Assembly: GCF_036669915.1 (NCBI RefSeq)
Contig: NC_089320.1
Span: 2,512,129-2,576,128, forward strand
DNA: 64,000 nt
From: Pocillopora verrucosa
Lineage: Eukaryota; Cnidaria; Anthozoa; Scleractinia; Pocilloporidae
Direction of reading: 5' to 3'
Positions 20,486 to 33,600 of this stretch are shown in pieces. The notes below the pieces were generated by a model. That model saw only the letters and a program-made list of their open reading frames with translations, was not told the DNA's origin and did not search any database. Position numbers and translations under genes: made by a program. Each line of letters begins with the position of its first letter. Position 1 is the first letter of the stretch.

Positions 20486-22261
20486 GAGTTCTTCACCGAC
20501 CAAACAAGGAGCTCCTAGAACTAATTAACGCGAGTTAGTTAACCCAATGACAAACTTCATATGATTTTATGCAGACTGTAGAAGAGTTCAACTCCACAAA
20601 TTTACTTTTGATGAATAGTTTTTATTTAGGTATAGGACGGTAAGCAATTCAAACAGAGCTAAAGCACTGTTCGTAGTAGCTTCCAAACGGGCAAGCGGCC
20701 CGCAAGTGCTTAACTGACTTCCGTTTTCTCTTTGTCTTCGTCCAGCTTCGTAGCAAATATATCTAATTGTGTTTTTCAGCCTACAATGTCCCTATGATTT
20801 GCTACTTGTTCCTCCTAACGCAAGGGCTGAAACTTCTTTCAAATGAGAGCCCAAACTTCTAAACTCGGCAAAGCAGTTTACTTTTAACATAACACGAGAC
20901 GAAACATGTGCTCCACTTACCACCAACGGCGCACAACAGCTTCTTTTACACCTCCTTATTAGTTAATAAATTCATCACATTTCCATTTGCGAGGGTAAAC
21001 TGGTCTCAAGCTCACTGCGGCGTTTGTTTCAATCGTTTCGATGTTTGATTTTCGTACAGTCAAGATAACCTTCTGAGATGAACATTTTTGGCTGAAAGAC
21101 ACATAGTCCCTGAATAGAAGAAGGCAACTTACGTCTAGAGTAAAGGCTTCTGTTGTAAAGTAATGTGCACCCATGCGGACGATGATTAGAAACGCACTAT
21201 GACACGAAAGAGTTTTATAAAGTTTGTTTGCGTATCACTGCTTCATTCTCCGCTTGCATTTTGTGGGAAGCTGTCCAATAGTGAACGAATACTTTCCCAT
21301 ATTGGACATCATATTGTCAAGTACGCTGTTAATATAAGGAAGAATTAGTAAATAACGCTCTAAAAATAGTTTGACTTCAGACTGATTTATTGAACCCAGC
21401 AGGGTTGTAGAAGCAATAATCTTTTCCGAGAAACAACTTGTCGTTTCCGGGATATGATATCAGAGGGGGTGGCTGCATGGCCATAGAGTTACTGCCTCGT
21501 TTCCAACCTGAAGTTTTTCTTTTTTCTTTGGATATGGCGGAAATGGTGCGGAAAAGGGCTGAGTACAACGCTGGGCTCTCCCATATGCAATTTTTAGATT
21601 TGTTTTATAAAAAATGAGGCCATTAATGACATAATGCTGTCGAAGGAAAGTCCGTTTTAGAGACGATGACATGACTCATTTGGCATCATATTGTTGTGCC
21701 AGCCCCAAATTGATGACAAGAAATTATTCTCAAATAATGAAACACAACAAAACCTGGCCTAAGTTCCGTCCGGTCAACCTATCTGTAACACAGCGATATC
21801 TCATCCAATCAGAAGACAAGTTTTGCTCGATCAAACCTGGGTACTGCTATGCGACATGACGTCATCGAGATAGACCTACCACTCCTTACCAGACCTCACG
21901 CGTTTGAAGAACCATAAAGAGGCAAAAGGGAACATTACGGCTGCTACTAAAGCTGCTTGTTCAAGATCACTGGAAAGGAAAGATTTCCGCCAGGCTTCCT
22001 TAAAGGAAATTTAACCTATTTATGCAAACAGATTCATTGTGTTCACTCTCACTCCAATGCGAGGGTGCAGTCGATCGACTACGAAGTAAACGTAACATTG
22101 CTCAACTGAGAACCAATCAAAGGACTTGCTTTGGTCACATGATCAGTTATTTGTGATGTTATTAGACGCTAACCGCTCCCAATTTCTCTTCTTGTTCAGC
22201 GTCTTACGTGTAAGAATGATCTGTTTGATTTGTAGCTTTTGATCACGGTAAGTTAGTAAAT

Positions 22262-22650
22262 ATGTCAAAACTGATCCAAAATGCGATTGATCCCACCATA
22301 GCTTGACTTAGGAGACCTACCAGGTTCTTGTAGGTAGGAGTTTCCTAGGATGCTATGAAGGTGCACACACTATGTCGCAGACAGAAAACCCAAGGGACGT
22401 TACAACTGAACAAGATTCCCTCGATGCAACACTAGCTGGAATTTTAAGTGACGCGCTTAAGTCATACGGCAGTACCGGACCAGGAGGCAGTGTCCTCTAT
22501 ATCCAATATTGGCTGTGGGTGAAACCGGCCTTTCGTTCAGTGCTGACGATTGGAACCGATTAAATTTTCAGAATCGATCACTATGTGCCTTTTTAATGCA
22601 GTGGTGGTACTTTCCCTTACGGTGTCAGCATCAAAGTCAGTCTTGCTTAA
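22262..22650 (+). pseudogene. Decayed duplicate of the 134-aa gene
   Basis: Aligns along its length to 20081-20485. After MSKLIQNAIDPTIA there is an in-frame TGA, and a second stop (TAA) follows TIGTD where the intact copy continues DYNFRIDRC. Indels shift the frame (for example between YGDT and TGPE in the intact copy). The longest surviving frame is about 63 residues (from 22372), containing YWLWVKPAF. Upstream CCAAT and TCACATGA motifs are retained. Confidence 0.75.
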
Positions 22651-22794
22651 TAGTTCTTCGTGTTTACGCAGAGTCTTTAAAACTTTCTTACGTAAGCAGA
22701 AATTTACACAAGCGACTTAGTTAACCCAATAACAAACTTTATACATGGTACGTCTAATACGTCTAGACATATATTGTATACGTCTAATATGAAG

Positions 22795-23990
22795 CAGGTC
22801 TTCAAGCTCGTTGATAGTACGTTCAGCGTAAAGTCGTCTCCAACTCTACCGACACACGACTCTCTTGAACACCTAGTTGAGAGTTTTGACGACTTCTTCG
22901 AATCTAAAATCATTGATATCAGACGTTCTCTCTCTCAACAACCTTCCTCTCGGCCTAAATGTGTGACTCATGTATCGTGCTCTACCTCTTTCAGTCAGTT
23001 TGAACACGTCTCTCTTAATAGTCTCAAGAGTATCATTCAGTCATCAAAAAGTAAAAGTTGTGCTCTCGATCCAATACATATTTGGTTGTTAAAGGACTGT
23101 ATTGATGTTCTGTTGCCCACTCTAACTGATATCATGAACGCGTCTTTGGATCAGCGCATTTTCCTCTCTTTCTTTAAGAAGTCACTAATTTGCCCTCTCA
23201 GTGATAAAAAAAGGACAATCTTGATGCTGATGTCTTTGCCAAATATTCATCCATCTCTAATCTATCGTTTCTCTCTGGGGCATTAGAAAGAACAGTGGCT
23301 TTCCAGATTGAGGGATAATTCACCACCAATGGCTTATTTACTAAAATGCAATCAGCATACAGAAAGCATCACAGTACTGAAACTGCCCTTCTACGAGTTG
23401 GTAATGATATACCTCTGGCCCCGGTTGTTCGAAGATCGGATAGCGCTATCCATTGGATAAATCTCTATCTGGTGGATAACGCTATACGTTTTGCTATCAC
23501 TTATCCGCTGGACAGCGATTTATCCGTTGGATAACGTTATCCACCCTTTATACAACTGGGCCCAGGCCATTGACAACAAATGCGAAGCTGCTCTAGTGTT
23601 GTTAGACTTATCTGCGGCTTTTGACACAACAAACCACGCTATCCTTCTCGATAGGCTTCGGGAACGCTGTGTTTTTGCAAAACGGTTCTTCGTTGGATTG
23701 AATCATACATTAAAGATCTTCCTCAATGCATTGCCCTCGATAAGATTCTTTCTCGACCAAGATACGTCTTGTGGTGTCCGTGAAACTGGGAATTCAGAGA
23801 TTGCAAAATACCGCGACAAGTTTAACTGTGTGAATGAAGAAGACTAATCACATTACTCCTGGCTTCCTGTTAATGACAGAATAATTTTAAGTTACTTTTG
23901 ATTACGTACAAATCTCTTAATAGCCTTGCCCGGGCCCAGTGTACATTGATGAAGTTTTGCTCTCTACTGAAAGAACCATCTGAAAATACA
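22795..23990 (+). mobile_element. Degenerate non-LTR retrotransposon (LINE) reverse-transcriptase fragment
   Basis: Reverse-transcriptase-type motifs appear in order but in different frames: KSCALDPIHIWLLKDC (about 23050), then MQSAYRKHHSTETALLRV (23346-23400), then LVLLDLSAAFDTTNHAILLDR (about 23600). A terminal HYSWLPVNDRI-like piece lies near 23850. SAYRKHHSTETALL and DLSAAFDTxxH are typical of CR1/L2/jockey-type LINE RTs. Frameshifts, stops, a missing middle and a MITE insertion show it is dead. Confidence 0.85.
23417..23563. mobile_element. Foldback MITE inserted in the LINE
   Basis: About 147 bp starting GGCCCCGGTTGT and ending ACAACTGGGCCC (imperfect inverted termini). The interior is rich in repeated words such as ggataacgctatcc and ttatcc. 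It interrupts the LINE coding sequence between NDIPLA and IDNKCEAALVLLDL. Confidence 0.75.
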
Positions 23991-24317
23991 TTGTAACTGT
24001 AAAATAAAACTAATTAAACAAGAGGCCAACATACGAGAGACAGGAGAGTTATTGAAGACGGCGAAAATCACCACAAATTGCAAATAAAAGAAATTTAAAA
24101 ATTATGACAAATCTTTGAGCGAATGATGGGCAAACTTAACATTCAAATGTTGTAGAACATGTCCAGGATTGACCACCGATGAGATTTATTTTCTGCACAA
24201 AAGACATCAAAAAGTGTCCTCATGACTAAACTTCTAGCGAAACATATATAATTATGTCACAAAGGTGGACATAAGTGGTGTTGTATCCAAAAGTGATCCA
24301 GGTTTGAGATCATTGCT

Positions 24318-24400
24318 GGCAGCATGGTCGGGTAAAGAGCGCGCTGGATCTTAAATCGGGTGATTTAATCAGGTTGGAATCCCGCTCTGAACATCAGCTA
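24318..24400 (+). mobile_element. tRNA-like (SINE) fragment
   Basis: A-box-like gggtaaagagcgcgctgg and B-box-like ggttggaatcccgctc at tRNA-like spacing. No complete cloverleaf was drawn. It lies in the LINE-to-espin intergenic interval (24000-24610), which otherwise holds an A/T microsatellite. Confidence 0.4.
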
Positions 24401-24469
24401 AATATCTTTCTTTGTAATTCTTGATGTACTCCTCGGCAACGCTTGTGATGATAATAATAACAATACTAA

Positions 24470-24590
24470 CAAAAAAAAAACAAAAAAACAAAAAAACAAA
24501 ATAATAATAATAATAATAAAAGTAATAATAATAACAATGATAATTACAAAAATAATAATGTTGATGATGATGATGACACTAAAAACAAAA
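24470..24590. repeat. A-rich/AAT-type microsatellite
   Basis: Runs of A with interspersed C, then ataataataat and gatgatgatgatga. It lies just downstream of the espin stop codon (3' UTR or intergenic). Confidence 0.85.
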
Positions 24591-24610
24591 AATGCCTGCG
24601 ATGAAATCCT

Positions 24611-27600
24611 TTAATCAGGTGAAGGAAGTCCTCTTGTTCGTGGTCCACCATCAAATTCTTCGTCATCAGAGATATCTGGTGACTTGAATGACACCCTGCG
24701 TCCTAAGGGAGCGTTTATTTTGTGATAGTCACGATAAATTTGTCCGGATCCTCTTTTTCTGAGTAAGTTCTTCTTCCATTCTGGCATGCCAACCCAACGC
24801 TGCTCTTCCTTAAGCCTAAAAAATGTAGAATTGGAAAACATGATCGGCTATTTTCTCACTCGCATTACTGGTCAGAAAAGTTTTAAGTAGGTCACAATAG
24901 AATCCAAAGTAGTGTCAAACTAACGGCTATGGAGAAGTAATGAAACATGACCACGTAATCACTCTAAGCACGCAAAAACGCGGATGGCCAAGCTGCAGTT
25001 AGATTTGGTTTTGAAATTGATTGGTTGACAAGGAGGGGCGGGAGATTTTTTTAAGCCAACCACAGCGTGAGCTGAAGCAGAATCAAAGGAAACAGTTCCC
25101 GATATTCTTAAAGTTCTTGAAGTTAAACCCGTTCACACACTTAATAGAGTATACGAAAACACCCAACAGAAAGATGTCTCACAAACCTTTCTTCTTCCTT
25201 CTTGCTGATTAAAGGAATTTTCCATGAAGGTACAAAAGACCACTTTCTTTGCTCAATCTCTCTCTGAAATAAAAAACAACTCATACTATCGACATAAGGT
25301 TAAACCAGTAATGTTAAGCCTATAATTTTCGGAATCGTCTTTTGCAGTTCGTTGTAATCTTCTTCACTCCTAGCCACGGACAGTCCTAATTAGTCTTTTT
25401 TGGTGTTTCCCTCAGTCGGAGTTCTGAGTTTTGCATGACGCCAAAAATTTCCTAAGAATATCGTGATGTTATAATTCCAGAACAAGACAACAATTTGAAA
25501 GATGTTATTCAGTGAATGACAGGCATACTCAGTGGGAAAGAACTTTGAGCGCTCCAAATAGGAGTCAAACCTATAACCTTCCAACCGATTAGTACTTCGG
25601 ATGCTCGACCACTAAGCAGCTATAGAAGACTGGTGGCACGCTTGGTTATTTAACAAGGTCCATGATAAAAGAAAAATTCTATTTACATAATCATTGCACA
25701 GAAGACAACGATTTGTTCCGAAATGGCCTAATTAATACTTCATAGGAAAACTTTGCCATTAATTAGGCCCAAAAGTTGTTGGACAGAATCTTACTTGATT
25801 GATTACTTCAATCCTTCGTTCAACTCAATCAAGTTTCAATTTTTGGAATGTAAAGTTTGTTCTGAGATTGCATAAATGCATTGTTTTAAATACGAAGATC
25901 ACAAGGGACTTTACCAAACGAATACTCCTTACGCCCTAACCTTTTCCCGCTCTACTCTTTCTCGCGCCTTTTCTTTGATGACCCGATTCATCAAGATCTG
26001 TCGCTTCCACAGCGGCAGCACATTCACTAGCTCCTCGTGCAATGATTGGACGTTCCCTTCATGACGACCTTCGCTAGTCTCGTTCTGATTCTTGTATCCT
26101 ATTGGTTGGCCACTAATGCCGTTTCTAACAGTCGTCTTCGTGCGTTCATCTTCAGACTCGCTGATTGCATGACTCGAAGTGCTGGCCTTGTTCGACAAAG
26201 AATCAACCTTTACGATAACGCTGCAGTCATCTTGATTTGTAACATTTGCACTGAACTCAACAGATGTAGATTCAAAGGGTCCGCTTAGGTGGGAAATTTC
26301 ACTGTTGGCTTCATTTTCGTTCAAATCGACCTGTTCTTTCGGCTTTAATGATTCCTCACCTTGCAGAAAAATAAAAGAATGATTGTGACGTTAGAGTAAC
26401 TAATTTCAGCTAATTGAAAGCGAAAACATCTTTTCTCGTATTTTTAAGATAACACGTGAAGTCATTTTAGTGTGATTACTTAATGACAGATGATTTTAGA
26501 GATGCACACGCTAATAATTGTCAAAAATTACGTCATATCGCACCCTACACGAGGTGATTAGAATACAGAAACAATGGTTGCCCCTGAGTTTCTTGATGAT
26601 GAAAGCTTTCATACTGAAACAATTATTCGACGATATTCACTTCGCCTTCGGTGATTCATTGTTATTTCCAGGGGTATGGATAATTCTTTTTTGTCTCTAA
26701 AGAGAATAGGTTTGAGCTGCACTTATATTGCTACGCAAGCATGCAATGAAAACAGTTAACCCCTCCCCCGAAAGATGAATACTGACGAAAACTATTCTTG
26801 AGGATAAAAGGTGCAAATTTCGGAGAAATTGTACGTTGAGACTGCTAAATTGTGATCGTTAAAACAACGATGTCCATGCACGGCTTCAGTAACTGCATTG
26901 ATACATTTTCAGTAAATTCAACCAAAGCCGTTGGATAACGTGAAGTTTGTAGGGCGTTCGTTCGAGATATTTAAGTTCGACTCCAACACTGGTGTATACT
27001 CTTATTACTAAAGAACAAGTGGACAGTAATATTTCCAAAAGAAATCAGTACGGTGGAAGAAACTCAGAGATGTACTAACAAAATAAACAATGTTTTGTTC
27101 TCCAGCATCAACCGATGTCGAACACTTTATTACGCTAAGTGAAAATAGATAGATGCTATAGAAAATATTGAATAAGTAAATGCTGTTAAAATAAATGTTG
27201 CTCTTTAGAGCAGGTAACTGTTAAGTCTGCCCTCGAGCCAAGAAGCCCAATGCGCGTCGATCAACTCGCTCGCTTTTCATAACATCGACGAACAAGGAAT
27301 ATTGCAAGATTCCCCAGGTGGAATGCAATTCCATTGCAGGTGAGCGCCATGCATTTTCTTAGCCTTCTCTCGCATTTTCTATCACGAATTTCTTTCACGC
27401 ATTGTGAGAGTGGGGCATCTTGCCAAAATAAATGATACAAACTAGCTATTTGGCCGGAGCTTTAAAACCCGGATATCTCGTTCGGCAGTCGAGCGCAATG
27501 ACCAATTGGCCAATGTGTCGTCCACGCAGAAAACCAATTTTATTATTGGTTTACTTATAGTATGGTAGCTTACCTGTGACTTCAGAAAACTCTGGCGGAG

Positions 27601-30600
27601 GAGGAAGGATATCCAGTAAAGGCGGTGAAGGAAGGAGCTGTTTTTCTCTCACGGGCTTTTTTGTAAACGGCGAAGGAAGGACTTTAGAAACCGTCGCTTG
27701 AGTGCGCGGCGGGAAAGGCTTTGTGCTCTCATTCAGATCTCTAGTGTTAACAGATGGGGGTATAATAATTTCTTTTAAAACTGCAGGTTTGTTTTTCTTG
27801 TCGTTAATACTTAGTTGTAAAGAAGCTCGTTCGGGCCTTTCTCTCATATGAAAACCAGGTTCCAATGAAGTTTTGAAACTGGCCTCTCTCTTAGTTGGAA
27901 ATGCTAAACTTTTCCCTGGATATTTCATCGCTGGCTTCAGGTTCTCTGTAACCGCCTGACGTTCCTTGGTATCCGTCAGTCTCTTTTGTGCTTTGGCTTG
28001 CTGCAAAAAAAAAAGGCAAATATATATCTGAGAACAGGAGAACCTTAATTTAAGGGGCACCCTCGGATCTACAAAAAGAGTGCCTAAGTTGAGAAGCCCC
28101 TTCATTGAAGGTAACAGGGGCATTTTTCAGTCGGCACAAAGCTGAATAGAGGTGTTCTAGAAGACACTTCATAGTACAAAATTAATCTACAGACAAGAAC
28201 AGCGACATAAAACTGAACTGAAAAATTCCTGCCCACATAAGTATGTGTGATACTGCTTATTTTTTCTCTAGAAATCTCTTTTTCGATGGAAAGTATGGAA
28301 ATTGGACATTTAAGCACTTGCAGGCAACAGAAATGTCAGTTCACAATTGGGGCAAACAACGAGTAAAATTAAGAATGGTGGAATAAGCCATTAAAGAAAA
28401 TTCGCGTCAGTCACACTAACTTTGGTGCAAAACACACTGTTATAAGTGATTAACGTTCAAAAGTAACTAACAATCAGAAGCACTACTTCAAGCCAGTCTC
28501 GCCCCAGGTAAAGTTTGTGAAGAAAGCTGAAATGTAAACATATATCTGAGAGAATAACTTCTCTTTGTTTCAAATAAACTACTTTCATATTGGGGATGTT
28601 CGTTCAGTGTCTCAAAGATCTTCTTTTCCGTAGAAATACAGGATATTGCGTAGCCGGGGCCATTCAACAAAACGACCAGGTAAATCGAGACTTATTTGAA
28701 GCTCCTTCAAGTTATGGATGTTCACTGTTCAGCATTTGTTCGATTTAACAGTATTTAAGGTAAGATTATGCACTTTTCAGGCTTCGTGAGCCACAGGCAG
28801 ACCAACTACAAGGTGTTTGATACCCGTTCGTTGGGTTTATAGAAGGTGTAACACTGCAAAAAAGAGAAAAAGCCACCATCCTGTGATTCGGCCAAATTTA
28901 CATTCCAACCTGAAAGACTGACCGGTCGATTTTTTCCTTTGTCACGAAGTAAGTAACGAAGAGTAGGATTCTTAATCGTAAACTAATATGTGGGGGGGGG
29001 GGGGGGGGGGGAGGGGCCGAGATAGTAATCTTGTTTTTATTTGGTTTATGAGGATTCTTTTTTCAGTAAATTACCTTCAAAAGTATAACTTTCTTCTGAA
29101 AAAGAGGAGCGTCAAATTACGCCAAGTCCTGCTTGTATCCTTGATAAATCTCAGTACAGTTAAACTTTGTGTAAGAGCGCTTTTCGACTGCAAGCCTTAA
29201 AACCAAAAGCAGTTGAAAGTAGGCAGAGCACGAAAATCGAAACGAACCAAAATGTCATAAAAAGTAAACAATATTTTGAAGTAAAAACAAGCAAACTGCC
29301 GAAAGGACGGGAAAACGTGAGTAACCAAGTCATGATTAATTCTATTTTCGCATATGATTGGTTGAGAAGATATAACAAGTTTTCTGAACCATGCCGCTGA
29401 GTCACACAACCAGGTAACACGAACCCAAAGCAATCTGTGTTACTTCTAGCCCTTGATTAAAAATCGGTCTACATTGATTTTAAAGTTTATTCACGTGGTT
29501 TTCACGATTTACCAATGACACATTTAATAGTTACCAATGTACTTATTTAGTTTTGTATTCTATTAATTTAATAAGCATGCTTTATAATTTTCTTACGTGC
29601 TTTAACTGAGTTTTTATCACTGAAAACTGTAGTTTTAATATAATAATTGTGAAGCATAAATAGAGAGTTACCTTCTTCTTAAAATACAATTGTATCAGTT
29701 AGTAATTTTTCTTAATTCTATTCTTCGTACAACGAAACTGCCATCAAAAATATACAACTAAGAGCTAAGAGGCACTAAAGAGTTCCAATCACTATCTAGA
29801 AAACGTTCTTACAAGTGAAATTCCAATAAGTGACCACAGAAAAAAGCCTTTCAAATCATATATTTAAAAATTATCTGCCGCAATTTAGTTTTTGCACTAC
29901 TTGTGTGCAGTAAATCAAATTATTATCACAAATCAAAATGATTGCACATGGTTTGTGGCTACTCAGGTTTAAAGATTTAATAAATGTAACCGAGAAGTTA
30001 CAATTCATAGACCCAACGTTTCGACACTCCTGTCTAGTGCCTTCATCTAGGCAGGAGTGTCGAAATGTTGGGTCTATGAATTGTAACTTATCGGTTACAT
30101 TCATTAAATCTTTAAACCAGAGTCGCAACAAACCGTGTCTGATTGTCCACCTGGTTGCCATGTGAACTTATTAAATATATTTTAAAATAATTGACATTGT
30201 CTTATAGAAAATGCTCATTGTGACAACGATCAAAGCCTAACATTATAGAAACTTAACTTTGTTGCCATGCTTTAACAGCTAATGTTGTTTGCTTTCATGC
30301 TATTGTTGAGACGTTGGCATCTGTTGAAAGTTCAAAAATGCGTTTAAATTTAAGTTTTAAAAGCTTTTGAAATTATCTAAGTGCCAAAAGGCAAAGCAAA
30401 GTGACAGAAGAAAAAAAAATGTTAGAGACAGATGAAAAGAGATCTGACCTGCTGAATGTGAGCACAGAAGCACAGATTGCTTTAGAAAATAGAAGAAATT
30501 TTGCTGCAAGAAACACTCTAACACTCCAGTTAACATGTATAACATTGAGCATTATTGCTGCAGAAGTAAAATGTATGAAACTCAGGACATTGAAACATTA

Positions 30601-33600
30601 AGATCTGCAATTTATGAGGGCAATAACAATTTTCTGGGTTATTATATCAAATGAAGGTAAGATAAAAGTTTAGTCTGTATTCAAGCCAAAATGACCAATG
30701 CTGCCAAAGCTTATTCTGGTTTCCTTAGCATGAAGGAGAGAGGCACTCCACTCCACTCCTTTGGCCATACTGGGGAAATTGGCCCTTGTTCATTTTTGTA
30801 CAGACCTCACTGCACTGGGTCCGTACTGCCACAACTTTGGGTCAATATTCCCCAGTACAGCCCTAAAGCCTGGTTAGTTAGAAGTTAATAGACCTGGTTG
30901 GAGAGAGACACTGTGATAGTAAAGTGTTTTAGCCAGAACACAACACATTGATCCGCCCAAGTCTCAAACCCACACCTTTAAACCCTGAGTCCAGCACACT
31001 AAACATGAGGTCATCTTTTCTCCCGGTTGTGATGAAGATTTCAAATAAATTCATTACATAAAATACCTTTGATGCTGCAATCTTGAGGTAATCTAAACAT
31101 CTCCGGTGTCCATTTTTCTCTGCTAAGGTCAATGCAGTCATACCCTCCTTGTCTTTCTGTTGCACATTCAACTCCACATTTTCTACAAGATATCTGATGC
31201 ACTGCCAAGAGAATTATTTTATATTAAAACAATTTGAAACCAATAAAATCAGTTCAACTTGTATGATAAAACAAAAAAAGCATACTGCTACCCAATGGGA
31301 TTCAGTTTTGGATTTGTTTTGGATTGTTGATATCTATGTTATTTAAAGATAAATTACATATTACAGAAGACCTAGAGGACTCAACTTTTCTTTATAATAG
31401 AACATACTGGCATACATAGACAAAGTTAAGTACTGAGTAACATGTTTAATGCCTAGATTTGTAAAACAAAGTTTTTACTCTTCAAAGCAAAAAATCAATG
31501 TTAGATTTCCACCAGATGGTGTTGAAAACACTGGTTACTCACCTCAAATTGTCCCTGTTCTGCGGCATCATGAAGAGGAGTACCTCCCATTTGGTCTGTT
31601 GCAGTAACATCACCTTTGGCATTCAGCCACTTTAGCACAGTCACATGACCTAGATGAAACCAGCATAAAAACAATCAATGCAGGCCAAAATGCACATGTA
31701 CATGTATGCTCCAACTGTTTTTACTTCAATGCATTACACCTGTCCAAATCTAAATAAAAAGATGAACAGTAATTGTACCCCAAGGTCTTCAACTTCTTTT
31801 TATAAACAGTTCACTTTAATTTCACCAACCAACCAATACCCATTATCACAGATGGTTTTAGGAATTTTTGATTTGGGGAATTCCAACTTTGATCAAAAAA
31901 TTAGCCCCACAAATACCTCTGGACCAACTCACACCAAGCAATCTTGCCTTGCAAGAATTTTGATATAGGGCAAGAAAGAAATACCCACAAGTCTGATGGC
32001 AGGGGACTGCCTAAATGTAGGGAAAGGCTACAGGCTGCCATACATGGCTTACAATGATTCTTGTTGAAATGCTTATTTTGTAAGAGCTGTGGCAAAGGTA
32101 CTTCTTTGTCAGCAACAAAATTTGAAGGAAGCTTTTGAGATGTCTAAAGCCACACCCTTCACAGAACTCTCTCCACATCACTGTGCTCAAAGATTCAACC
32201 TTGTTAAACATTCAAAGAAACACTTACACCATGGAGATATAAATGAGAGCATGCTCACATACTATCAGAAATATTTTGCAACTGTTTAACACATCCCTGA
32301 ACATCTGGTTTATTTGGACAAAGCAATATGTCTCCTCGTTCTAGTGCTATCAGTCTCACTGGTATCATGATTTGACCCTTTTAATCCCAAGATCTAAATA
32401 GCTTTTCTCAACACTGTTTGTCAGTCATCACTTATAATTTTAGATCCAAGAATTTGTTGGTCAATCAAACAACATTCCCCTAGATGACAACTTTTCTACT
32501 TCTCGTCACCTTCCTGCTTGAAATGGTATGGATGTTGTGAGGAGAAATTCATCCTTGGTCACTCCTGGGAGTGAAAGGATTAATCTTGAATTTAAGTCTA
32601 CTAATTCCTGGAAAGTTATAGAAGAAAAAAGACATCTTCAATTTTGTCATATGTACCTTGTGAGGCAGCATAGTGAGCAGGTGTGGCACCAGCTCCATCC
32701 CTCTCATTTGCAGAGGACTGTCCTTTTTCCATCTATACAGAAGAACAGAAAGTTAAAAAAACTGAAATCTGTTGAGGATCATACTTGTAGCTGCAATTTT
32801 CCTCATAGTAAAATCCAAATCAATAGGTATGAAAAAAAAGAGGGGTGCCAGTCCCTTGGACAGTCAAAATTTACTCATTAAAATCCAATAATTTATGTAA
32901 ATTCTAGGTATCCCATTTTGAAATTTAAGATATACTGATGTTAGCATGCAAGGCATTAAAATTATCAGTATGCATATTCTCCATAATGTTCTACATAAAT
33001 TTCCTAAGATGCTGACAAGGAGAATTTGTTTAACAATCAAGAGCTGCATTAGTTGGTGATCATTTCCTTTATTCTTACTTGTCAACTTGATATATTGTAA
33101 GGAGAATTAGATGCTTATAGGGGTTGAAGGCCTTTCAAAATAGTATTTCATGTACCTGTCTCTCACTTTGACTTAGGACCAAAAACAACAGGCAATTAAC
33201 AAATACAGCTTGCTAAATGACTGCCGCAGAAAGGTCATTAGATTGGCCATTTGCAGCAAATTCAGTCACCAATTAAAATTAATTTTCTACTGTCTACTGT
33301 ATGCAAACTAAAATGGTCACAGCTTGGAGGGATAAGGATTATTTTAGGACACCATTCTTTCTTTCTCACCAGATATCCTATACAGTCTAGATGTCCATTC
33401 TGGGCTGCAGCATGAATTGGCAGCATTCCATCCCAGGCTCTGGCATTACACTTGCCGTCAACACTGTGCAGGTACTTAACACAGTCTAGATTACCATCTT
33501 GAGAAGCAAGATACAAGGGAGTTGTTCCATCTGTGGCAACATCATTAACACAACTGAAGATTGAAAGAGTTACCAATACATCATATTAAAGTTTGATCAC

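Larger units (their letters stand above)
19663..22750. repeat. Segmental duplication (two units of about 0.9 kb)
   Basis: Unit 1 (19663-20560) and unit 2 (21829-22743) align from the upstream region (ctattatgcgacat versus ctgctatgcgacat; taccagacctcacgc in both) through the coding region to a shared downstream word (acccaatgacaaactt versus acccaataacaaactt). The roughly 1.2 kb between the units (20561-21828) shows no convincing gene. Confidence 0.85.

Noticed and set aside
22774-23286. 170-codon open frame as an independent host gene
   Set aside because: Text is LINE reverse-transcriptase-like and continues in other frames downstream; part of a dead retroelement.
30401-30601. Plus-strand open frame with coding-like text, and a possible minus-strand exon (acceptor ttgcag near 30512, GT at 30450)
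   Set aside because: Neither resembles espin. Exons 5 and 6 of espin join in phase without it, and there is no supporting neighbour exon.
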